Assembly (NCBI GenBank): GCA_030280995.1
Contig: JASXTE010000002.1
Span: forward strand, 17,180,683 to 17,244,682
Length of the DNA: 64,000 nucleotides
Reading direction: 5' to 3'
Origin: Hemileia vastatrix
Lineage: Eukaryota; Basidiomycota; Pucciniomycetes; Pucciniales; Zaghouaniaceae
In this document: positions 37,129 through 46,500 of the stretch, one piece after another
How positions within the stretch are numbered: position 1 is the first letter of the stretch
How the letters are laid out: every line of letters begins with the position of its first letter
Made by a program: the position numbers and the translations under genes
The notes under the pieces: generated by a model
Database searches by the model: none
Seen by the model: only the letters and a program-made list of their open reading frames with translations
What the model was told of the DNA's origin: nothing

Positions 37129-37282
37129 GAATTCTCTAGCTTTCTTTAAAGACTTACTTGGATCAAGAACGTTCTTAGCCTGCAAGAGGCTTATTTTCTG
37201 GAACTCTAATTGGATTTTTGTTATTGGCCTGCAAGAGGCTTGTTATTTTATCGATTGTTAACGCTTTTCATTACTTATTGGG

Positions 37283-37770
37283 ATGTCTTCTTCTGCTGTT
37301 GCTTCTGGATCTTCTAACCCTCTTACTCCCTCAGTTAGAATTGTTTCTTGGGATGGCCCAAAGTTTGATGGGGAGGAGGTTAAATGGTTTATTAGCAGGT
37401 ATGAAGCTGCTTCTGCTGTTGATGGTGCTTCTCATGTGGATATGGTGAAGCAAGTTAGGTTTTTTATTGCTGATAGGGAGGTGGAAAAAGAGGTTATTGC
37501 TATGCAGGCATTCAAGGACAAGGATTGGGTTAAGCTTTCTAAAGCTATGGTTGATAGATGGGGTGTTAGGTTTACTATGATGGACCTCAATAAAATTGTT
37601 GGAGACTGGCAAGCAAAAGGTGGAGTTTCTTCTATGGCTGACTTCAAAAAGCTCTGTGTTCAGTTTGATGAAGTGGTGGAATATCTCATATTGGTTGACG
37701 AGTTAGTACATGAGAACCAGGCAAAAGATTTGTTTTAGACAGCATGCAGTCGGGATATTCGAATGGACGT
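37283..37770 (+). pseudogene. Element A gag, block 1 (N-terminal)
   Basis: Starts MSSSAVASGSSNPLTPSVR and is nearly identical to B's Gag. A TAG at 37736-37738 replaces the Trp of the sequence KDLFWSACSRD in B. Coding similarity continues past the stop to ...RDIRMDV at 37770, where element B begins. The last four bases, ACGT (37767-37770), are the target duplication. The gag frame resumes at 51797 with LKDLS. Confidence 0.9.
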
Positions 37771-38981
37771 TATGGTAAGGTAAACTCTTACAGTCGCCTT
37801 GCTGTAAGCAGAATCCGGAGGAGATATGTGGATTTAGCCGAAAACCCCGTCCTTCCAATAAAAATAACAAAATGGGAATTCTAAATCACTAAGCTAACCA
37901 ATCTACTTGGATCTGATTGATAAAAAAATAATGAAACTCTATAATATTTAACGCTTATTGAGATCGAGATAAAAGTGGCTGTTGATAAAGAAATACTGAA
38001 TACAACAATTAAGGTGTACCAGTGAAAGATCTGAAAAGATTGACTTTTATGTTTTTATAATATTTTTAATTTTTATGAGACAGCAATAATCAAGTCCCAG
38101 TGATGAAGACCTTTCTAAAGATACCCTGTATGAAGTGTGATTTTAATTGTTGAGTAGTATTTCTAAAATGTTATATATAAAATATAAAGTTATAAGGGTA
38201 TTACAATTTATTTTAATTTGTTGAGTAATAAAAAAATGAGACCGTGGTGGTCAATGATTAAGCTGTATGATGTGTCTCCCTCCTCAATTTCGAGTTTGAG
38301 AGTCGCTTAAGTATTCCTAGTCACGTGCCTAAGTTTTCTCCTCCAGATCTCTTCCAGAGTCAATCCAGAGCCCGTACGGAGTCCGTACGGAGCCGGAACG
38401 GAGTCCGTACGGAGTCCGTACGGAGTCAAAGCGGAGTCCGTACGGAGTCCGTACGGAGTCAAAGCGGAGTCCGTACGGAGTCCGTACGGAGTCAAAGCGG
38501 AGTCCGTCCGGACTTCCGGACTCAATTTAGAACCTTAAAACCATAATAAAAAATCTAGAAAAATTACACATAATAGAGCTACTTCCCCTTTACCTACCAA
38601 ACTAATTTTCGTAGTCTGCGCAGCTCTAATTACCCCGTGAAAATTCATCAAAGTTAAGTAATTTTTGAAAACATAAATATTTCTATAAAACTTTAAAATT
38701 CATTTAAAAATATAAGAAAAATAGTAAAAATTCTGGGAAAATTTCCCAAGGTTCTTGAGTGACTCGACTTAATACTTATAAATTTTTCAGACCGTAAAAA
38801 TAAATTTTCTCCGTAAAATAAATTGTTTTCGTGTAGGCATTCGCTCGTGACCAATTTCTTCATTTTAAAACTCTAATAAATTAAATAAAACCCTTTTATA
38901 AAAAATAATAACGCCAATCTTGCACGCCGTAATAACTCCATTTACGTACTTAGGTGCCGTACTAAACTTTAGGCTACCACA
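37771..38981 (-). repeat. 3' LTR of element B (1211 bp)
   Basis: On the element strand it runs TGTGGTAGCC...CCTTACCATA. It contains a tandem run of GGAGTCCGTAC-type units at about 38372-38515. Next to it, inward, is the polypurine tract; outward is ACGT. Confidence 0.92.
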
Positions 38982-38991
38982 TCCTCCCTCC
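38982..38991 (-). promoter_or_regulatory. Polypurine tract of element B
   Basis: Minus strand GGAGGGAGGA directly before the 3' LTR TGTGG start; the expected plus-strand primer. Confidence 0.8.
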
Positions 38992-39104
38992 AATCGAGAA
39001 TGTCCCCATTCTTATAACTTTGCATAAGTGGTTGAGCACAATATTCATCTTTAACCTTCAACCACCATCTTCTTTAATCAACTAAAAAATTCATCTTCAT
39101 CAAT

Positions 39105-39796
39105 ATGTCTTCCAAAGAACTTGTCGCTCCATGTGAACTCTGCGCTCGATACCAGGTACCTTGTTTAATGTCCAACCCTAATCTTCCTGGCAGAACAGCT
39201 TGCGACTTTTTCCGTGTGAAAAAAGTCAAATGCAACTGGCCAATAGTTCCTTCTAAAACAAACGTATATTTAGGACCAGCAGCTCTCCCTGATCCCTCAA
39301 CTTCTAAAAAGCGATCCAAAATTCCTGTCTTCTTAAAACAAATAAGAACAAAAACAGCTTCAAAAGTTCAATCTTCATCAACGGATCCCGGCCTAATTTT
39401 GCCTTCACAAGATCCTAATCCTATAACGCCAGTACCCCCAACTAAGTTTTCTGAGACTATGTTTCCTGGCTCTAAATGTAAGACCCTATTTATCTTACTA
39501 AAAAAACTTTTAATCAAAATTGACTAAACCTATGACTTAATAACATATTTGAACTTCTAGCTGTCGAAATAACCAACACTGATGATGTTGGTAGAGTGAA
39601 GACGGACTATATCAATCATTACCCAAATTTTCATCGCTATCTTTTTCTTGACTTTGCTAATGAGTTGAAACGAAAAATGCTGGCCTATTTCCAAGAAACT
39701 CCAGCTAATAACCATGAAGACCTCATGAAAAGAAGAATTTTAATGCAAAGCTTTGATAATGATGTTGAACAATTTCAAAGAAATTATCTTTTCTAA
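39105..39796 (+). CDS. Antisense gene 1 of element B: small protein with a degenerate Zn2Cys6-like cluster
   Basis: Two-exon model on the plus strand, opposite to gag and pol. Exon 1 39105-39477, intron 39478-39560 (83 bp, GTAAGA...CTTCTAG), exon 2 39561-39796; phases join in frame, giving about 202 residues. The N-terminus has Cys at 10, 13, 20, 33 and 43 in the pattern C-x2-C-x6-C-x12-C-x2-F-x6-C: a Zn2Cys6 layout in which the fifth Cys is Phe36, followed by basic residues (RVKKVK). The middle is Pro/Ser/Thr-rich and basic; exon 2 encodes a helical segment (FANELKRKMLAYFQ). Gene 2, 1.2 kb downstream on the same strand, has the same plan. The Zn2Cys6 pattern in fungi usually means DNA binding, but the missing Cys makes that doubtful here. 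Function unknown. Confidence 0.65.
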
Positions 39797-40950
39797 CAGT
39801 ATAACTTGATAAAATTTTGTTTTTGCTTGGTCTTCTTAAACTTTCAACATAAATGATGTTTTCTTTCTTCTCTGGCTTGATATAACATGAAATAAAATAA
39901 TATAAATATTGTGATGATTCCACTACTGAGAGCAAGGTTTGAATCCCTTCAGACTCCCATATACCAGTCTTCCTTCTTGTCACAGCATTGAGAGAGTGGA
40001 TCTTCCTATGAGCTGAATACTCCTGATTCCAACCTCATAGGGCCCCCCACTGAGCCGAATTCTATGATTCCAATCTCGCCATAAGGTCCTCCAAGCTTCA
40101 CACCAAAAAAAAATGGCCTAACTATGAGGCACTAAAAAAAATCATTCCCTAAAAATCCAACTACCATCCTAACTTCTGATTCCTTCATCACAATTTTCAA
40201 ACTTTGCTATACAGCAAACCCATAAAATACTTTTGCCAGGCTTCCAATAATAATATTAACTTTAGACCATGTTAAAGCGCCACAAATTTCACCTAATTAA
40301 CCATTATGCTTTCCTTAGCATCATTACCACCTAAAATTTTAACCTCCTAAAGCTTATCAGCACCCAATTCCAGAAATAATTGAATAACCAGTTTAAAGTC
40401 TTAGTGGACAGTGATAAATTAAAAGATTGAATTGAGTTATCCAAACAAGATTGACATTCCAATTTAAAGTCTTGGTAGACCAAACATATAATCGATTGCC
40501 AGTTTATGGTCTTGGTGGACCAAAGATCGTTTAAGTGCATAAATATCTTGATATATTCCTAAGTAAGGCCTAGGCTTGACCAAAGATTGAATAAATTTGA
40601 TAATCCAGTTTAATGTCATAGTGGACCAAACATTTGATCGACAAGTAATCCAGTATAAGGCCATAGTGGTCCAATGAATGTTGAATTATCCTGCAGATAT
40701 TAATTTTCCAGTTTAAAGTCATAGTGGACTAAACAATGAATGAACTACCAGTTTAAAGTCATGGTGGACCAAACATTTAATCGATAAGAAATCCAGTTTA
40801 AGGTCATGGTGGACCCAACAGCTTGATAACAATCCAGTTTAAGGTCTTGGTGGACCTAACAACTTCTCTATCCTTGAACCCAGATTCTGCCACCAGCTTT
40901 CTTCATCCTAGTTTCAAATTTTCTTCTTCAAAAAAATATCTCCTAACAAG
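39797..40950. repeat. Intergenic region with nine CCAGTTTAAAGTC repeats
   Basis: No gene. From about 40390 to 40860 a ~22-bp word of the form CCAGTTTAAAGTCATAGTGG, usually followed by ACC, recurs nine times (near 40391, 40457, 40499, 40606, 40650, 40707, 40748, 40791, 40835). A tenth copy lies at 42709. Read on the element strand each is GTCCACNNNGAC...TAAACTGG, a short imperfect hairpin followed by TAAACT. The last copy ends about 90 bp before the ATG of antisense gene 2, so the array may also act as its upstream region. Confidence 0.75.
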
Positions 40951-41964
40951 ATGAAACCTTCTGACTTCATTGCTTCAGCTGATCAATCTTGCAAATACTG
41001 TGCCTTCACCCATAGGGAATGTATCTTCTCTTTTAACTGGCAAAAGCACACTTATAACAGGGCCTGTTTATCCTGCTATGAGAAGAAAAGAAAATGTTCT
41101 GGCTTGAACTGTGGTTCTTTCCCCATCACTGCTACTAGCTTCGCCGCCTTCTGCAATCCTCCTCCTTCTTCTTCACCTTCTACTCCACCCCCTATTCCAT
41201 CAACCTCTAAAGATCCCATACCTTTTTCTCCATCAGCCTATTTAAATCTATCTCCATCACCTAATCCTCTGGGTCCTTCTCTCCAATCTAGACTTGCTGC
41301 TAGTCCCCCAAGAACTCTTGCTGCTCCCAGGGCCATGCTTCAACCTTCTAACAATTCTTCTCCTTCTTCCAACATCTTGAAGCACAAAAGGTCCTATAAT
41401 AGCCAGCAGTCTTCATCTTCTCTTGTATCATCCAAAAGGCCCAGAACATCTACTTCAAACACCAAATCCAACACCAGTCCTCCTCATCTATCAAAAATAA
41501 AAAATCCTTTCCTAAACATAAAAAATCCCACTCCATTACCAAGTAAGCCATTTATCTATGATCATGATAGTGTTGACACAGGTTAGTTGTCTCTTTTTAT
41601 TTTCTTAATCTTCAGGTTTTAATTTGCTGATATTTTAATTTGATAAGCGTCCACCGGTTCTCCAATTTCATATTCTGCTTATGAACTACCAGAACCTAAT
41701 CCAAGCTTCCCTAGAGTTCCAATTCACCTAGTGTCTGAAAAGCTTTTTGCCAATTTTAATAACCTTATCGCTTATTTCCAACGATACCCGCCCTCTGATA
41801 GATCAGAATCTTGGATGAGAGAGCAACTGTTAAGAGACCTTTTCAAAATAGCCAACTGGCTTCAACACTATCGTGACCGTGAAATAAGATTTGAATCCCA
41901 GGAAATCGATCAAGGTCCTTCTAAATTTTCTAATTTCGATTCTTCAAAAGATAACAACCCTTGA
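40951..41964 (+). CDS. Antisense gene 2 of element B: Zn2Cys6-like protein
   Basis: Exon 1 40951-41581, intron 41582-41647 (66 bp, GTTAGT...GATAAG), exon 2 41648-41964, in frame, about 315 residues. The N-terminus has a complete six-cysteine pattern at Cys14, 17, 24, 39, 42 and 49: C-x2-C-x6-C-x14-C-x2-C-x6-C, with YEKKRK before the last Cys, as in fungal binuclear zinc clusters, though the middle loop is longer than the usual 5-12. A long Ser/Pro-rich, basic middle follows, then a C-terminal helical segment (LFANFNNLIAYFQ) that aligns with exon 2 of gene 1. The two are thus tandem paralogues. An alternative acceptor at 41615 would make a 34-bp intron and is less likely. DNA or chromatin binding is an inference from the motif only. 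Confidence 0.7.
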
Positions 41965-42116
41965 TGGTGTTCTTCCTGGTATGTAGCTTTCTTGAATAAT
42001 GTTTGAAAAATAAAATATAAACATCTAAACTACCTAAAACTAAAATACCTTTTATTATTATATTTTTTTTTTTTTTTTTATATATTATTTTATTTTATTT
42101 TATTTTATTTTATTTT

Positions 42117-42165
<49 letters not shown>

Positions 42166-42197
42166 TTATTTTATTTTTATTTTAATTTTAATTTTTT

Positions 42198-42242
<45 letters not shown>

Positions 42243-43050
42243 CTGATTTTTAAAATAAAAGATTTTAGAAAAGATAGTTTTGAAATAAAAGTTAAAATTT
42301 AATTTTTAAAGAAAGATAAACGAATGTGAAAAGAAAGATAAAAAAAGTAATAAAAAAAAAAAAAAATTTTAAAATAAAATTTTAAAAGATGCCCCCCGGC
42401 CATTTGATGAGCCGTACCCTCGACATCATACCCACATCCAAGTGCAACTTGATGTGGTTACACAATTTTAAGAAATTGAAAAGAAAAGAAAATAAATGAA
42501 AGTTTTTAGAAGATAATTTTTATAATGATGATCACTGGGTGGGCTCCCTCCAATTTATAAAAATGATTAGAGACCACCAGTGAGCATCACCTTTACAATA
42601 ATTCATAATATATATTAAAGAAAAGAAATCACAATCTAACATAAAAAATCAAAAACAAAATAAAAAAAATCTTGAATCCGGCGTTGAGAGCGGTGTCTCT
42701 TGATTCGTTCCAGTTTATAGTCTTAGTGGACTTCCTAAAATTAAAAGACAAAGCCAGGATTCAACTAGAAACAGGGAAAATTTTGGAAACGAACATTATG
42801 GGGTAATTGTGTATAGAGCAGCCAGCCCATCAATTACCCCCACACTTGCCAATATTTAATTAAGAAGGTTCCCCTGTGAACACTTCTTCCAATAAATTTT
42901 ATAATTTTTCCAACACTATCTTCACCCATATTTTAAGAATTTTAAATTTTGAAAATTTTCAATGAAGGTTTTCTCGTATTTCGTTATGTTTCATCACAGT
43001 TTCGTTGCCCATATGCAGTGTAACGATAGTAAATTATTTGATAAAAAAAA
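41965..43050 (-). other. 3' non-coding region of element B with long poly-T tract
   Basis: 42060-42241 is almost pure T (A-rich on the element strand), with TATTT runs at the start. The remainder, from about 42600 to 43050, matches, inverted, the sequence after pol in element A (63555-64000). No gene seen. Confidence 0.7.
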
Positions 43051-43593
43051 GATAGTTTATCCTCGTTGCGGAGGTATTCATAAAATTTTGTTGATATCAT
43101 AGTTTATCCTCATTGCGGAGGAATCCATAAAGTTTCATTGATATCATAGTTTATCCTCATTGCGGAGGAATCCGTAAAATTTCTTTGATATCATAGTTTA
43201 TCCTCATTTCGGAGGTATAAATTTAATAAAAGTCATTAAAATTGTAGTTTATCCTCATTTCGGAGTTGATAAAATTTAAGAAATTTCATAGTTTATCCTC
43301 ATTGCGGAGGAATCCATATAATTTCATAAATATCATAGTTTATCCTCATTGCGGAGGAATCCATATAATTTCATAAATATCATAGTTTATCCTCATTGCG
43401 GAGGAATCCATATAATTTCATTGATATCATAGTTTATCCTCATTGCGGAGGAATCCATATAATTTCATTGATATCATAGTTTATCCTCATTGCGGAGGAA
43501 TCCATATAATTTCATAAATATCATAGTTTATCCTCATTGCGGAGGAATCCATATAATTTCATTGATATCATAGTTTATCCTCATTGCGGAGGA
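43051..43593 (-). repeat. Twelve-copy hairpin repeat at the pol 3' end of element B
   Basis: Period mostly 48-49 bp. Each copy contains, on the element strand, CCTCCGCAATGAGGATAAAC followed by T (two copies read CCGAAATGAGG): the CCTC/GAGG arms can pair across a 5-6 base loop and are followed by ATAAACT. The copy nearest pol lies inside the pol frame and encodes its last residues (LRNEDKL). Element A has only three copies at the same place (63429-63554). Confidence 0.9.
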
Positions 43594-46500
43594 AGACTTC
43601 GGCACTCCTGGTGCCTCTAGGATAGAACCGTTTCACTTGATCGGCAGCTACCCTCTTCTTCAATACAACTCCATCCAACTCTTCTAGCACATATGAACCG
43701 CCGGAAACTTGCTCCTTGATTTTATACGGTCCATTCCACCTATCTGCAAACATCTTTCCCCACTGACTTTCCAAACTCCTATTATACACCAGGACCATAT
43801 CTCCTGGGTTCAAAGGTTTCCTTAATCGATGTGCCAACCGCTCATCCCAATATCTAACTGATTGATTTCGGATCTTCATCATCCGCGAATATGCCTTTTC
43901 TAAATATTCTTCTTTCTTTTCTAGCTGCATCATTCTTGCACACAATAATTCTTCAGTAGTTTTGACCGTGTCCCAGTCAACTCCAAGATATGATTCAGCT
44001 TCTAAATCAACCGGTAAAACTGCTTTCTGTCCAAAAACAAGTTCATAAGGTGAAAATCCGGTCGTCCTTTTGGCAGTGATTCGATCAGCAAATAAAACTA
44101 AAGGTAAATAGTGCCTCCACTTTTCGGCACTTGTCCCACACATTTTAACTAAAGCATCCTTAATAACTTGATGCCCTCTTTCAACCATGCCTTCAGCTTC
44201 AGGATAATATGGGGTTGCTACCCTAACCTTTGATCCAACTTTCAATACGGCCTCTTTAAACTCTGTCCCAAATTCAGGACCTCCATCTACCGTCACCAAC
44301 TTCATCACCCCATACCTATATACCCAATTATTCAAAAAGAATTCTGCCACATTTTTGGCAGTTAAATTAATAAGAGGCGCTGCCTCTACCCAACCAGATA
44401 AATCATCTCTGGCCACAATTAAATATTTATACCGTCCCTCTTTTATATGAACGGCATCTAAACTAACTCTCCCAAAGAGTGTATTTTCACCGGTCGCGCG
44501 TCCAGGTTCTTTTGGCCTTAAATAACTTCGTCTTTGACATTCTTCGCATGACTGAACCCACTGTTTAACAGCCATCTTCATGCCAGGCCACCAAAATCGA
44601 TCAGAAATTCTTCTAAATGTTTCTCCAACGCCTCTATGCCCAAGATCTTCATGCAGTGATTTCAAAACTAATTCTTGCCCCTTCTGTTGAGTTATAACTA
44701 CTTGAGGATTTGCATACCTCCTCCTCATTAAACGTCGACCAGATAGGTAAAACATAGATGACTTCCTCTTGATAGCCACCCATTCATTGTCTTCACAATC
44801 TTCTGGCCTCTCTAAAGTCAACAAATATTTGACTAACAAAAAATAAAAACCAGTCTGACCCCAGACTTCATCTTGAAAATCAATTAATATAACATCAATA
44901 GGGACTTCTCTATCACCAATATCACCTGCACATGAATGAGCCAATAATCGTTGACCCCTAAATAAATTTTTAATCGAGCTATGTCGACGTTTTTCTTCTG
45001 AACCTTTGGATCCTTTGAAAACCGTATTTGAAAATACCTCTTTCTCTTTATCCACCTTTTTATTTAAATTCTCTAATTCTCCAACATATACACCATTCTT
45101 TAATTTACTACTATCCCACACTACCAATCCATTTTCCTCTACATACACCACATCTTCTTCTACCTCCTCTCTGCCGAATTTTTCTACACCCTTTCCAACA
45201 CCTTTATTAACATAAAAACTATTTTCCAGTTTATCCTCTTGGTGGAGGTCATCAACACCATAATCTAAACACAATAGTCCTGCCAGTTTAACCTCATGGG
45301 GGAGGTATGGAAAGTCTTCAGCTCCTTTAGTGCTGGCTTTGATAATAGGTATATCTTCATCGAACTCTTCTGAGTCTGAATCTTCTTCAGTGGGTGGTCT
45401 CCTTGATAAACCATCTGGCATAGTAAAAGTTTTGCCAGGCTTATGAACTAAATCAAACAAAAAATGTTGAATAAAAGCTACCCATCTCGTCATGGGTGCG
45501 TTCGGTAAACTTGGGGAATTAATCATCTGGATTAACGATTTCGCATCCACTTGCAACTCAAAATGTTGCCCCCACAAAATATGCTGAAGTTTCTTCAGTA
45601 TTTTCGCCACACCACATAATTCCAATTTCGGTTGAGAATATCTTGATTCGACCTCAGTAAATGCTACAGATTCATACCTAACTGGCCTGATGTAACCGGC
45701 TTTATCCATCTGAGACAGAACCGCCCCAGCTGCAACCTGACTTGAATCAACTGCTAAATAAATTCTACCAGCATCTTTTCCATAATCTAACTTGTGCAGG
45801 ACTAAATCCTTCCCCACAACCTCCTTCAACTTCACAAACGCCTTCTCACACTCTTCATCCCACTCCCAGTCTGCATCCTTTCTCGTTAACCGTCTCAATG
45901 GAGCTGCCAATGAAGAAAAGTCCTTGATAAACATTCTAACATATACGCAAACGCCTAAAAACCCTCTAACTTCGGTCGTATTCTTGGGTCTTGGCCAGGA
46001 CTGAATTTTGTTAACTTTCTTCTTGGACATAATCCTACCCTCTCTACATACCACATGGCCTAATATTTCTAAGGCTGGCACACAACATGAAAATTTTGAA
46101 CCTGAAATAGTTAAGCCAGCCTCTTCAATTCGAAACAAGATTCTTTCTAATGTAATTGCAAACTCCCAAATGAATTTGCGTATCCCGGGATTCTCTTCCA
46201 ACACCTGGTTATCATAGTCGGTTGTTGGTCCCTTAATTCCTCCATCATCTATAAAGATTCCAGCATATTGTGGAATTTCATCTTGAAGGATCCAAGCCAT
46301 CTGAGCTTGATAAACTGCAACCGAATTTGTTGCTCCTTGAGGTAATCTTGTTAACTGTAAACGTCCAAGTGGTGTATCGAATGTAGTGAGAGGCCTTGAG
46401 TCCGGATGTAACTCTCTCTCATCATATCCACCCATAATATCTCCCAAACCATAACACACTCTCCCTGCAAACGCTTCAACAAACTCCTCAGCACTAGGCG

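Noticed and set aside
38307..38546. Open frame with VRSQSGVRTES repeats (also at 51147-51341)
   Set aside because: Translation of the GTACGG tandem array inside the LTR; present in several frames and not conserved in length.
41582..41615. 34-bp intron in antisense gene 2
   Set aside because: Too short for most fungal introns. The AG at 41647 gives a 66-bp intron and restores the exon 2 frame that aligns with gene 1.
45006..46217. Plus-strand open frames opposite pol of element B
   Set aside because: Shadow frames of a strongly supported coding region; composition is that of the reverse complement and no motif is present.
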